Shown piece after piece: positions 36,824-45,890 of a stretch of 64,000 nt of DNA. This DNA is from Sporosarcina sp. (GTDB lineage: Bacteria; Bacillota; Bacilli; Bacillales_A; Planococcaceae). Under the pieces are notes generated by a model. It searched no databases and was not told where the DNA came from. It saw nothing but the letters and a program-made list of their open reading frames with translations. Within the stretch, counting starts at the first letter, position 1; each line of letters starts with the position of its first letter. Position numbers and translations under genes: made by a program. The stretch spans positions 62,001-126,000 of the forward strand of contig JAPFCR010000035.1 in NCBI GenBank assembly GCA_026169375.1, written 5' to 3'.

Positions 36824-37729
36824 GTGGATTTATTTTTCATTATTTTACCTGTTTTAATTATTTTCTCAATTGGCTTTATTGGCCAAAAGTTAATTGGCTT
36901 TGACATTAAATCGATTTCGACCGCTGCACTCTATTTAATGTCTCCGTTTCTAGCTTTCCGAACATTTTACACGAATCCATTAACGATGGATTATGTGTAC
37001 ATCATCGGTTTTAGTCTTATTTTAACTGTCGTTTTATTTATCATCGTTTGGCTAACGAGCGTTTTTATGAAAGCGACAAAACCACAATTTTCCGCAATGA
37101 TTTTAGGCGGCGTTTTTATGAATAGTGGAAACTACGGTGCACCGGTTGTGTTATTTGCCTTTGGGGCAGTAGGATTTGATTATGCAGTGATTATGATGGT
37201 ATTTCAGTCTCTATTAATGAATACGATCGGTATTTTTTTCGCTTCTTTAGGCGGGGAAGAAAAAGCTACATTACAACAATCTTTCCAACGTGTCATTCGA
37301 ATGCCGCTTATTTATGCAGCCATTTTAGGACTTGTTTTTCAGGCTGTCTCATTTACCATTCCAAAACCGTTAATGGAAGGGATCAGCTTAGTTGCGGATG
37401 CTTCTATTCCAACAGTGATGCTTGTACTTGGGATGCAACTCGCTGCCATTAGCCGAAAGAAAGTTGCTTATCGTTATGTAACAGCCGTCACGGTCATTCG
37501 TATGGTTGCTTCTCCAGTAATTGCGGCAATTATTTTATCTTTCATGCCCGTGAATGATTTACTACGATCTGTCATTATTTTACAATCGGCGATGCCAGCT
37601 GCTGCAAATACGACGATGTTCGCGCTACAATTTGGGACAGAACCAGATTTGGTCTCGTTCACGACATTTATCACGACACTCATTAGTATCATCACCATTC
37701 CAATCGTTTTATTCTTTTTAGGTGCTTAA
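36824..37729 (+). CDS. AEC-family transporter
   Basis: A 301-residue protein with about ten membrane segments of the auxin efflux carrier/malate permease family, with the internal element ILGGVFMNSGNYGAPVVLFA and its repeat-half counterpart SAMPAAANTTMFALQFG. Members export or import organic anions. I chose the GTG at 36824, nine bases after TTGGAG; the ATG 13 codons upstream has no site. The following two small genes may be co-transcribed. Confidence 0.85.
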   Translation: MDLFFIILPVLIIFSIGFIGQKLIGFDIKSISTAALYLMSPFLAFRTFYTNPLTMDYVYIIGFSLILTVVLFIIVWLTSVFMKATKPQFSAMILGGVFMNSGNYGAPVVLFAFGAVGFDYAVIMMVFQSLLMNTIGIFFASLGGEEKATLQQSFQRVIRMPLIYAAILGLVFQAVSFTIPKPLMEGISLVADASIPTVMLVLGMQLAAISRKKVAYRYVTAVTVIRMVASPVIAAIILSFMPVNDLLRSVIILQSAMPAAANTTMFALQFGTEPDLVSFTTFITTLISIITIPIVLFFLGA

Positions 37730-37829
37730 CTTATCACCGCCGGCGGCTTAACGATTGTTATTTTGAATTTGGATGATTGCAGAAGTGGCGATTTGGGTAA
37801 AGAATACACAGGGGAAGGAATTGATAAGA

Positions 37830-38024
37830 ATGGAGAACTCAATTTTTTGGCCGAAAAATTTTATTCCTGTTTATTTTATTGTTGCTCTCTTTAGTTTTCT
37901 GCTCTTTAATCAGTATATCGAAGCGGATATAAGCATGACTGTATTAATCATTCTACCTGTGATTGGCGTAGGCATAGCGAGTATCTTTTACAATACTATA
38001 AGAAACCAATCAGAGACAAAGTAG
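37830..38024 (+). CDS. 64-residue two-TM membrane protein, unknown
   Basis: A small protein beginning MENSIFWPKNFIPVYFI with two hydrophobic segments (about 10-30 and 35-55) and a short polar tail. GGAAGGAA lies about ten bases before the ATG. No family recognised. It sits between the AEC transporter and another tiny membrane protein. Confidence 0.55.
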   Translation: MENSIFWPKNFIPVYFIVALFSFLLFNQYIEADISMTVLIILPVIGVGIASIFYNTIRNQSETK

Positions 38025-38038
38025 GTGGGATGAGTTAA

Positions 38039-38194
38039 ATGAATGTTCATGTTTATAAATGGGGGTTTATTTCCGTATTAGTTGTAATTGGGATTCTACA
38101 GTTCTTTGACTTGCCTGATGCATTAAATTACATTGGTTTAGTCATTGCAATTTTTTTTGCGGTGATGTTTTTCCGTTTGAAATTTAAAAAATAA
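38039..38194 (+). CDS. 51-residue two-TM membrane protein, unknown
   Basis: A frame of 51 codons begins MNVHVYKWGFISVLVVIG and contains two hydrophobic helices joined by a short loop (FFDLPDALNYIG), ending in a basic tail (FRLKFKK). AGGTGG lies about ten bases before the ATG, which is 14 bases after the stop of the 64-residue gene, so the two are probably co-translated. No family recognised. Confidence 0.5.
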   Translation: MNVHVYKWGFISVLVVIGILQFFDLPDALNYIGLVIAIFFAVMFFRLKFKK

Positions 38195-38309
38195 AAACAA
38201 GGCAATACTGGCTTTGTCATAACCGACTGAATGCAGATGTTTTTCTTTCGGTTTCGCTTTCCTTTTTGCTATAGTAGAAAGGTAAATAATATGAATGAGG
38301 AGTTTTATA

Positions 38310-39026
38310 ATGCAAAAATTACAAGGTAAAACAGCCATTATTACAGGTGCAGGTCGTGGAATTGGACGGGCGACGGCGATTGCTTTTGCAAAAGAAGGCA
38401 TTCATCTCGGCTTAATTGGAAGAACAATTGAAAACTTAGAAAAAGTGGCTGAAGAACTTGCGGAATATGACGTTGACGTTACGATTGCAGCTGCTGACGT
38501 TTCAAACAATGATTCCGTAATTTCAGCAGTCGAACAGATTAAATCTGAACGCGGTGCCATTGATATTTTAATTAACAATGCCGGAATTGGTAAATTTGGG
38601 AAGTTTTTAGAACTGTCTCCTGAAGAATTCAAAGGCATGATCGACATCAACTTAATGGGTGCGTATTATGTCACAAGAGCTGTTCTTCCTGGTATGGTTG
38701 AAAAAAATTCAGGTGATATTATTAATATTTCTTCCACAGCTGGCGAAAGAGGCGGCCCTGTAACAGCAGCTTATAGTGCGTCTAAATTTGGGCTCATTGG
38801 ACTTTCTGAATCACTGATGCAAGAAGTTCGAAAGCATAATATCCGCGTTACAGCGCTCACACCAAGTACCGTAGCGACTGATTTAGCATTCGCTGAAAAC
38901 TTAACAGACGGCAACCCTGACAATGTGATGCAGCCAGAAGATTTAGCAGAATTAATGGTCGCACAATTAAAACTAAATCCACGTGTTTTTGTAAAATCAG
39001 CAGGATTATGGTCGACAAATCCTTAA
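38310..39026 (+). CDS. Short-chain dehydrogenase/reductase (FabG-like)
   Basis: A 238-residue classical SDR: cofactor motif [12 protein letters not shown] (NADP-type), NNAG, catalytic Ser in [10 protein letters not shown] and YSASK. Often named 3-ketoacyl-ACP reductase in related genomes, but it is not next to fatty-acid synthesis genes and its substrate is uncertain. AGGAG precedes the ATG. It is a single gene with a terminator. Confidence 0.85.
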   Translation: MQKLQGKTAIITGAGRGIGRATAIAFAKEGIHLGLIGRTIENLEKVAEELAEYDVDVTIAAADVSNNDSVISAVEQIKSERGAIDILINNAGIGKFGKFLELSPEEFKGMIDINLMGAYYVTRAVLPGMVEKNSGDIINISSTAGERGGPVTAAYSASKFGLIGLSESLMQEVRKHNIRVTALTPSTVATDLAFAENLTDGNPDNVMQPEDLAELMVAQLKLNPRVFVKSAGLWSTNP

Positions 39027-39037
39027 TTTCAAATACG

Positions 39038-39080
39038 AAAAAGCTCCTATTTAGCGTCATGCTTTATAGTGAGCTTTTTT
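39038..39080 (+). terminator. Terminator after the SDR gene
   Basis: AAAAAGCTC and GAGCTTTTTT flank an AT-rich loop. Confidence 0.7.
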
Positions 39081-39273
39081 AATTTGTAAAACGACAAGTA
39101 TTCAATGGTCATTGATTTTCTCCCTTACTCTTTTCAACCTCATCCTTTTTTCTGTCTCTTAAGTTGATTCACTCAATTATTCTACCTTAGTAAACACTTG
39201 GAATTCATACTTAGCTAGATGTGACAATATCATGATAGAACTACTTAAATCTTCAGACAAGAAAGGGATGAAA

Positions 39274-40563
39274 ATGGAAGATAAGATGGAGAAAAGGTAT
39301 TTAAATCGAGTGTTAATTGCAAGTCTTGTTGGAAGTTCTATTGAATGGTTTGATTACTTTCTATATGGAACAGTGGCAGCACTTGTATTTAACCAAATAT
39401 TTTTCGTAACGGATGATCCGACAGTTGGTTTAATGCTTGCTTACGCTTCGTTTGCATTGGCATTTTTCATTCGGCCATTTGGCGGTATTATTTTCAGTCA
39501 TATTGGCGACCGGATTGGCCGTAAGAAAACGTTAGTTATTACTTTGAGTATCATGGGACTGGCGACGTTCGGAATGGGATTACTCCCAACATATCAAGCG
39601 ATTGGAATTTGGGCACCCATTTTACTCATTACATTAAGACTCGTCCAAGGATTAGGAATTGGCGGAGAATGGGGCGGGGCTTTATTGTTAGCTGTTGAAT
39701 ATGCACCACCTGAGAAACGTGGTTTATTTGGAAGTATTCCACAAATGGGCATTACAATCGGAATGATGCTCGGTACATTCGCTCTTTCCATAATGACACT
39801 TTTACCAGAAGGTTCTTTCATGACTTGGGGTTGGCGTGTTCCTTTCATTTTAAGTGCCCTACTCGTTATTTTTGGGCTATGGATTCGTAAAGGAATTGAT
39901 GAAACACCATCATTTAAAGAAGTACAAGCAAAAGGTGAAATTCCAAAAGTCCCTCTCGTTACTACTTTAAGAACACACTGGCGAGAAGTACTTATTGCGA
40001 TTGGCGCCAAGGTTGTTGAAACGGCACCTTTTTATATTTTCGGCACATTTGTCGTTTCTTATGCAACAACCTATTTAGACTTTTCAAATACTGCTGTACT
40101 GAATTCGGTAATGGTTGCAACAATTATTACTACACTATTAATCCCAGTAATGGGACGACTTTCTGATAAAGTCGGTCGAAAACCCTTGTACGTATATGGA
40201 TCCCTTGGCATGATTTTATATGCTTTTCCATACTTTTGGCTTCTTAAACAAGGATCTGTAGCATTATTAACGATTGCAACAATCATTGGACTTGGCATTA
40301 TTTGGGCTCCGATTACCGCAGTACTCGGAACTATGTTTTCTGAGATTTTCTCAGCAGAAGTTCGCTATACAGGTATTTCACTAGGCTATCAAATTGGTGC
40401 AGCTGTAGCTGGTGGAACAGCACCACTCGTTGCTACTGCTTTACTTGCAAACTTCAATAATTCGTATGTTCCTGTCGCACTTTATATTATCTTCACATCA
40501 TTGATTTCATTAATCGCGATTTGGACTGTTAAAGACCGTCAAGGCCAAAAACTAGATATGTAA
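39274..40563 (+). CDS. MHS-family metabolite/H+ symporter (MFS)
   Basis: A 429-residue 12-TM transporter. The N-terminus ASLVGSSIEWFDYFLYGT and the loop GDRIGRKKTLVITLSIMG are typical of the metabolite:H+ symporter family (ProP, ShiA, KgtP). It likely imports a carboxylate, betaine or amino-acid derivative. I chose the ATG at 39274, eight bases after AAAGGG. It lies 19 bp upstream of an ornithine cyclodeaminase-like gene and probably supplies its substrate. Confidence 0.88.
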   Translation: MEDKMEKRYLNRVLIASLVGSSIEWFDYFLYGTVAALVFNQIFFVTDDPTVGLMLAYASFALAFFIRPFGGIIFSHIGDRIGRKKTLVITLSIMGLATFGMGLLPTYQAIGIWAPILLITLRLVQGLGIGGEWGGALLLAVEYAPPEKRGLFGSIPQMGITIGMMLGTFALSIMTLLPEGSFMTWGWRVPFILSALLVIFGLWIRKGIDETPSFKEVQAKGEIPKVPLVTTLRTHWREVLIAIGAKVVETAPFYIFGTFVVSYATTYLDFSNTAVLNSVMVATIITTLLIPVMGRLSDKVGRKPLYVYGSLGMILYAFPYFWLLKQGSVALLTIATIIGLGIIWAPITAVLGTMFSEIFSAEVRYTGISLGYQIGAAVAGGTAPLVATALLANFNNSYVPVALYIIFTSLISLIAIWTVKDRQGQKLDM

Positions 40564-40582
40564 ATTTTCAGGAGGGCTAACT

Positions 40583-41572
40583 ATGTTAATCATTAACGAA
40601 GCAGAAATTCAGTCAATTTATGGTATAAAAGATGCTCTAGTAGATGTAGAAAGAATTTTAAAAGCAAAAGCACATCATCAAATTGATAATCCTAATCGGA
40701 CTGTCATCGAATTTCCTGAACGAAGCGCATCTTCCCTTTATATGCCTAGTGCTGATTTAGTAGATGACATTGCAACAATGAAAGCAGTGACAATTTTCCC
40801 TGAAAACCCAGAAATTGGTAAACCTACGACACAAGGTGTTATTCTTATTACAGACGCTAGAAATGGTGAGCATTTAGCATTAATAAACGGTTCTTATTTA
40901 ACACGTTTACGAACCGGTGCACTAAGTGGACTTGCAACTGATCAATTAGCAAGAAAAGATTCAGAGACACTTACTGTAATTGGTACCGGCAGAATGGCTT
41001 TTGAACAAGTATTAGGTGTATTAGCTGTTCGTTCAATTAAAAGAATGTTACTTGTGAATCCAACAAAAGCAAAAGCAGAACAATTTAAAGAGAAGCTACG
41101 TCTATTTGGCATTGATGAAGAAATTGAATTTGAAATTATTCGCGATGTTTCAAATGCAGTACGGCAAGCTGACATTATTTGCTGTAGTACCCGGGCAAAT
41201 GAACCTGTTTTTGATGGAAATGTTATTCAGCCAGGAACACATGTGAACGGGGTCGGTTCTTATTTACCACATATGCGAGAAGTCGATTTTGAATTTATTC
41301 AGCGAGCCAGTAAAATTGTGGTCGATGATTTAGAAGGCATTAAAGAGGAAGCTGGAGAACTTATTCATGCGAATGAACAACCAAATTGGAGCTTTGATTA
41401 TCTTCATGGTGAACTAAAAGCACTTACTACAAATCAAATTGAAGGTAGAAACAATCCAGAGGAAGTTACATTTTTTAAATGTGTGGGTGCTGCATATTTT
41501 GATTTAGCTGTTGCAAAAGGAGTTTATCAAAAAGCAACTGAATTAGGAGTTGGCACTCAAGTTGATTTATAA
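40583..41572 (+). CDS. Ornithine cyclodeaminase/mu-crystallin-family protein
   Basis: A 329-residue NAD(P)-binding protein with the Rossmann motif TVIGTGRMAFEQVLG near residue 133 and the substrate-side element NGSYLTRLRTGALSG (Arg and Lys positions). Family members are ornithine cyclodeaminases, alanine dehydrogenases and imine reductases; the reaction here cannot be fixed. CAGGAGG precedes the ATG. It is paired with the MHS symporter in a two-gene operon. Confidence 0.88.
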   Translation: MLIINEAEIQSIYGIKDALVDVERILKAKAHHQIDNPNRTVIEFPERSASSLYMPSADLVDDIATMKAVTIFPENPEIGKPTTQGVILITDARNGEHLALINGSYLTRLRTGALSGLATDQLARKDSETLTVIGTGRMAFEQVLGVLAVRSIKRMLLVNPTKAKAEQFKEKLRLFGIDEEIEFEIIRDVSNAVRQADIICCSTRANEPVFDGNVIQPGTHVNGVGSYLPHMREVDFEFIQRASKIVVDDLEGIKEEAGELIHANEQPNWSFDYLHGELKALTTNQIEGRNNPEEVTFFKCVGAAYFDLAVAKGVYQKATELGVGTQVDL

Positions 41573-41620
41573 TTAATACCAGCAAGAGCATGGTCTATAT
41601 ATCTTAATGTACAATAATGA

Positions 41621-41663
41621 AAAACCGAGACAAAACTTGAAATAAAGCTTGTCTCGGAATTTT
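41621..41663. terminator. Bidirectional terminator
   Basis: AAAACCGAGACAA / TTGTCTCGGAATTTT between the convergent cyclodeaminase-like and Bcr/CflA genes. Confidence 0.85.
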
Positions 41664-41703
41664 CATAACGTAATCTGTTTTTAAAACAACTACCCAACGG
41701 CTA

Positions 41704-42906
41704 TTAACTTTCTACTGGCTCTTTTTGAATTAATGTAAAGAACACGATGACACCAATGAGCGCTGTTGAGAATAAAATGGCACCCATTGGAACTGCAGAT
41801 GCTTCGTTAATGCCTGCAAGTGGTGAAAAGAAAGCACCTAATAATAAAGAGATCATGCCTAAAATCGCACTTGCACTTCCAGCACGATGCCCTTGCTTGG
41901 CCATCCCAAGCGTAAATGTACTTGTAATAATCATACCAATCGTAATCATATAAACAAAAATTGAAATGACAAGTGATGCGAGAGGTCCTTCAATTATCGT
42001 CATGATTAATAAGACAGACGTTGCAATTAAAGCAACAATCACTGCAATTTTAAGCAAGTTTTTCTCCGTAATGATTCCACTAAAACGACCAATTATATAA
42101 CTTCCCGAAATAATCGCTAGCCCGTTAATACCGAACAAAATACTAAATGTTTGCGGTGAAACACCGTAAATATCTTGGTAAACAAAAGGCGTTCCCGATA
42201 CATATGCAAAACTTCCACCGTGAACAAATCCAACAACAAGTGCATAACCGATAAACGACCGATCTTTCATCAAACTCCCCATCGTCTTCAGCGAAGCACC
42301 AATCGAACTCGGCTGACGCTTCTCGACTGGCAAAGTCTCTTTTAACTTCCAACCAGCAATCACGACAATAAAAAAACCAATAAAAGCTAAAGCATAAAAA
42401 ATACTTCTCCAATTTGTAAATTCAAAAGATAATATCGCACCCCCTGCAATCGGTGCAAGCATCGGTGCAACTGCGTTAATGACCATTAATAACGCAAAAA
42501 ACTTCGTTAATGCTTTCCCGTCAAATACATCTCTTACAACAGTACGTGAAAGAACAACACCACCTGAAGCGGTAAAACCTTGTAAAAATCTCGCAGCAAT
42601 TAATACTGTAATATTTGGTGCCAAAGCACATAAAATTGACGCCAAAACAAAAAGAAATAGCGAGATTAATAAAGGTTTTCTTCTCCCTTTAGCATCACTA
42701 ATCGGGCCAATGACCAACTGACCAAGTGCAAGGCCAAGCAAGCAAGCCGTTAAACTTGTCTGTACAAGCGTCGCGCTCGTTTTTAAATCATGTGTAATGC
42801 CTGGAAAACTCGGTAAATACATATCAATATTAAGCGGTCCTAGGAATGCTAATAAGCCGAGCAGTAAAGCAAGTCCCAAGCGCGTCTTTCCGGTTGGATT
42901 CTGCAA
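41704..42906 (-). CDS. Bcr/CflA-family multidrug efflux MFS transporter
   Basis: A 400-residue 12-TM drug:H+ antiporter. Characteristic are the N-terminal LAFLGPLNIDMYLPSFPGI, loop GPISDAKGRRKPLL and the motif C region ARFLQGFTASGGVVLSRTVV. Members export bicyclomycin, sulfonamides or cysteine. Start ATG at 42904-42906. Single gene. The 42907-43086 gap holds no further gene on this strand. Confidence 0.9.
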   Translation of the reverse strand: MQNPTGKTRLGLALLLGLLAFLGPLNIDMYLPSFPGITHDLKTSATLVQTSLTACLLGLALGQLVIGPISDAKGRRKPLLISLFLFVLASILCALAPNITVLIAARFLQGFTASGGVVLSRTVVRDVFDGKALTKFFALLMVINAVAPMLAPIAGGAILSFEFTNWRSIFYALAFIGFFIVVIAGWKLKETLPVEKRQPSSIGASLKTMGSLMKDRSFIGYALVVGFVHGGSFAYVSGTPFVYQDIYGVSPQTFSILFGINGLAIISGSYIIGRFSGIITEKNLLKIAVIVALIATSVLLIMTIIEGPLASLVISIFVYMITIGMIITSTFTLGMAKQGHRAGSASAILGMISLLLGAFFSPLAGINEASAVPMGAILFSTALIGVIVFFTLIQKEPVES

Positions 42907-43086
42907 AGCAGTTCCTTCTTTTTCTAATAAAATAAGTCATCACTCCTAACTTTTCTATTCTAAGCATTTTAGAGTCGTTTGTTAAGGATTTTGAGGTATA
43001 CAAAAATAATATTCTTTCCCACTACAATAACCTGAAAATTAAATGTATAGTGATGATTAGACGTTCAATGATAAGGACTGATTCTT

Positions 43087-43227
43087 ATGAAAAAAACCAT
43101 TTGGATTCCAATCATTGTTTTCTGCATGATTAGCTTACGTCATCACCAAAAAATCCATGATGTCAAAATTATCTACCGCTACTTGGGCATTCCAATGAAT
43201 ATGAAAGTTTCCACAACTAATCTCTAA
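43087..43227 (+). CDS. 46-residue possible secreted or membrane peptide
   Basis: A small frame begins MKKTIWIPIIVFCMIS, a short signal-like hydrophobic N-terminus with a Cys at 13, then a basic, His-rich remainder (SLRHHQKIHDVK and on). AAGGA lies nine bases before the ATG and a strong terminator follows directly, which supports expression. No family recognised. Confidence 0.42.
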   Translation: MKKTIWIPIIVFCMISLRHHQKIHDVKIIYRYLGIPMNMKVSTTNL

Positions 43228-43234
43228 CATGCAC

Positions 43235-43270
43235 AAAAAATGTGACTGCCATTATTGACAGTCACATTTT
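43235..43270. terminator. Bidirectional terminator
   Basis: AAAATGTGACTG / CAGTCACATTTT with A and T tracts on both sides; shared by the small peptide gene and the YdjM-like gene. Confidence 0.85.
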
Positions 43271-43750
43271 CTACAAGTAAAAACCAAGCGCTTGAAAACC
43301 AAAGTAAAAAGAAAGTAAAGCGAGTAAACTAAAGACAAGAGACTCCACTTTACTTCCTGTTCTTGTCGTGACTGGAAAACGTACAGTTAAACGAACTGGG
43401 AAAAATAATTTAATACCATTTTTCGTTGCCATGTCTAACAAATAATGGCTCACCATTCCAACGATCACACCCGTTTTAATCACATCACTTGAAATCACCG
43501 CATTCATCAGCACACTTACAATGAGTAAAAAAAGCAAACTATGGGTGAATGTACGATGCCCAAATACTGTATTAATTATTTTTGATAAAATTGGTAATCG
43601 TTTTCCAATTCTACTTCCACTATGACAAATATCAGGTAACAAAGCCCCAACAATTCCTGCTCCCACCATCACCATCGGACTTTCACCCGAAAATTGAGCA
43701 TAAGCAAGACTGGCTGCAATACCCCCTACAATATGTGTGTTCCCTGTCAA
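43271..43750 (-). CDS. YdjM-like DUF457 membrane-bound metal-dependent hydrolase
   Basis: A 159-residue membrane protein of the LexA-regulated YdjM type: metal-binding motifs NTHIVGGIAAS (His), GALLPDICHSGSRIGKR (Asp/His), HRTFTHSLLF and HYLLDMATKNGI. It has about four membrane segments. I chose the TTG at 43748-43750, six bases after AAGGAGAG; longer in-frame starts lack a site. Substrate unknown. Confidence 0.82.
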   Translation of the reverse strand: MTGNTHIVGGIAASLAYAQFSGESPMVMVGAGIVGALLPDICHSGSRIGKRLPILSKIINTVFGHRTFTHSLLFLLIVSVLMNAVISSDVIKTGVIVGMVSHYLLDMATKNGIKLFFPVRLTVRFPVTTRTGSKVESLVFSLLALLSFYFGFQALGFYL

Positions 43751-43900
43751 AACTTTCTCTCCTTCAATACACTTCACTGCATTCACTAAAAATTATAGTT
43801 CAATATCTAATTGAATCATACGTTCGGTTTCATTGCAATAAATTTTACAGTTCAGATAACCTGATTATATAAGGAGAAGCCGTCAAATAAATTTAATGTC

Positions 43901-43940
43901 AAAAAATCCCGTAACGAGATTTTACTCATTTACGGGATTT
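43901..43940 (-). terminator. Terminator after the DUF420 gene
   Basis: On the minus strand AAATCCCGTAA, loop, TTACGGGATTTTTT. Confidence 0.85.
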
Positions 43941-43952
43941 GTATACGTGTGA

Positions 43953-44504
43953 TTAATAATAAGGCGAAATTAAAATATAAACAAGAACGCCTGTTAAACT
44001 AACATATAACCAAATTGGCATTGTCCAACGTGCAATTTTACGATGGCGATCATTTTCCATATTCCACGCACGGGCCACACTCGTTAAAACAAGCGGAACA
44101 ATCGCCGCTGCAAGAACAATATGTGTGATTAAAATAAAGTAATAAAATCCTGCAATGAACCCTTCCCCGCCAAATGGAGTAGATGGTGCTAAAAAGTGGA
44201 AAGTCACATACGACACTAAAAATAGTGAAGTCGATCCCAATGCCGCATAGATAAAACGACGATGAACAGTGATATTTTTCTTTAAAATAGCGACCAACGC
44301 ACAAACTAAAAAGACAAATGTAAAACTATTAAAGATCGCATTCATAAGCGGTAAAATCGTAACATCAAATGCATCAAAATCTTCATAACCGGGCATGCCT
44401 GCCAAGACACCAATCGCGCCAATTAAAATAATCGAAATAATGATAATCGCTGGTTTATAATTTCGTTTTTGGAAATTTGCGCTCGTATTTTCTACTTTAT
44501 TCAT
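43953..44504 (-). CDS. DUF420 (YozB/CtaM-like) membrane protein
   Basis: A 183-residue protein with about five membrane segments and conserved His residues (VHRRFIYAALGS, YVTFHFLA, ILITHIVLAA, RHRKIARWTMPIWLYVS). DUF420 proteins include YozB and staphylococcal CtaM, which assist assembly of terminal heme-copper oxidases. I chose the ATG at 44502-44504 with GGAG upstream. It is not next to oxidase genes here. Confidence 0.82.
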   Translation of the reverse strand: MNKVENTSANFQKRNYKPAIIIISIILIGAIGVLAGMPGYEDFDAFDVTILPLMNAIFNSFTFVFLVCALVAILKKNITVHRRFIYAALGSTSLFLVSYVTFHFLAPSTPFGGEGFIAGFYYFILITHIVLAAAIVPLVLTSVARAWNMENDRHRKIARWTMPIWLYVSLTGVLVYILISPYY

Positions 44505-44703
44505 TTTATATTCACTCCGATATTCGATTCTCTCTAAACATATTACCACACACCTTCCAGACAAACTATGTAAATGTAGTCTTTTTGCATCCATCCGATT
44601 CAGATATGACAATTTTATGGATATGTGACTCCCAATATCCCCCTGAATAAAAACAAGAAAATCGTTCATCTTAAAGTTATATCCAGTAAAGGAGGTTTTT
44701 CCA

Positions 44704-44874
44704 ATCGGAAGAGATGATCATAAAGGAAAAAGTAATCAATCTAATTCTTTACCACAAACACCGAAAAATCAAATTCTCCAACCAGGTCAGATGAAAACAG
44801 AATTTGCGAAAGAATTTACAGCACAACCTAAAACAAAACCCCAACAAAATAAAAGAAAGAAAACGAATGACTAA
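44704..44874 (+). CDS. YfhD-like small protein, probable ATC start
   Basis: A 56-codon frame with a perfect AAAGGAGG eight bases before an ATC codon and no ATG, GTG or TTG at that position. Read from the ATC the protein begins (M)GRDDHKGKSNQSN, then LPQTPKN and EFAKEFTAQ, and ends in a basic tail (KRKKTND). The MGR start and LPQTPKN/EFxxE elements match my recollection of the YfhD family of small Bacillus proteins. The first in-frame ATG (44791) would remove half of the protein. The polysaccharide deacetylase-like gene follows after 14 bases. Confidence 0.6.
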   Translation: MGRDDHKGKSNQSNSLPQTPKNQILQPGQMKTEFAKEFTAQPKTKPQQNKRKKTND

Positions 44875-44888
44875 CTCGGGTGGACAAA

Positions 44889-45827
44889 ATGAAAAAGATT
44901 TTCTTCATCATAAGTGTTGCATTGTTTATATTTGTTCTCGGAATAACCACGCCAACATCACCCATTCCTACAACTTCACAGATTCCGGTCGATTTTGAAA
45001 AAGAAAGTTTATTACAACAAATTCAAACATACGCGGAGGAAAACAATCGTCCTTCAGTTGATGCAAAAATTGATCGTGTATGGAAATTAGTCCCCGGATA
45101 TAACGGACTGGAAGTGAATATTGAAGAGAGCTATTTAAATATGTGGCCACATGAAAATTTCAATGAGAATTTACTTATTTTCAATGAAATTTCTCCAGAA
45201 GTGCATTTAGCTGATTTACCACCTTCCCCTATTTATAAAGGGAATCCAAAAAAGCCTATGGTCACATTTTTAATAAATGTCGCGTGGGGCAATGAATTTA
45301 TTTCGCCTATTTTAGAGACATTAAAAAAACATGATGTACACGCAACTTTTTTCTTTGATGGGAGTTGGGTAAAAAAGAATCCTGATTTAGCGCAAACGAT
45401 TGATGCAGGAAATCATGAAATTGGTAACCATGCTTATAGCCATCCAGATTTGAAAAATTATTCTCGAAAACAAACAATAGAAGAGCTACAAAAGACAAAT
45501 GACGTCATTGAAGAAACAATAAACCGTACACCAAAATGGTTTGCACCCCCGAGTGGCAGTTTCACAGAGGAAACTGTGAAAATCGCCCGAGAACTTGAAA
45601 TGTATACGATTTTATGGACAGTCGATACAATTGATTGGCGAAATCCTAACACATCGGAAATGGTAAACCGCGTTGTGTCGGAAGTCCATCCAGGTGCAAT
45701 GATTTTAATGCATCCTACAAAACCAACTGCCGAGGGACTTGACCAAATGATTCAAGAAATAAAAGAAAAAGGATATGAACTCGGAACAGTTTCTGACATG
45801 ATGAACGAAAAACGCATTCGAAAATAA
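44889..45827 (+). CDS. YlxY-like polysaccharide deacetylase-family protein
   Basis: A 312-residue secreted protein: signal or anchor (about 1-22) and NodB-homology domain from about residue 120. Motif 2 (GNHAYSHPD), motif 3 (FAPPSGSF), motif 4 (DTIDW) and motif 5 (LMHP) are present. Motif 1, normally TFDDG, is TFLINVAWGNE, so the catalytic and metal-binding Asp pair is missing, as in YlxY-type sporulation proteins. It may bind rather than deacetylate glycan. Start ATG 44889 after GGTGG. Confidence 0.83.
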   Translation: MKKIFFIISVALFIFVLGITTPTSPIPTTSQIPVDFEKESLLQQIQTYAEENNRPSVDAKIDRVWKLVPGYNGLEVNIEESYLNMWPHENFNENLLIFNEISPEVHLADLPPSPIYKGNPKKPMVTFLINVAWGNEFISPILETLKKHDVHATFFFDGSWVKKNPDLAQTIDAGNHEIGNHAYSHPDLKNYSRKQTIEELQKTNDVIEETINRTPKWFAPPSGSFTEETVKIARELEMYTILWTVDTIDWRNPNTSEMVNRVVSEVHPGAMILMHPTKPTAEGLDQMIQEIKEKGYELGTVSDMMNEKRIRK

Positions 45828-45830
45828 GAT

Positions 45831-45872
45831 AAGGCTGCCTGTGAAAAATCCTTACTTTTCACTGACAGCCTT
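45831..45872. terminator. Bidirectional terminator
   Basis: AAGGCTG..TGTGAAAA and TTTTCAC..CAGCCTT pair with small internal bulges, between the convergent YlxY-like and YusW-like genes. Confidence 0.75.
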
Positions 45873-45890
45873 AATCACTTCTACGCATTT

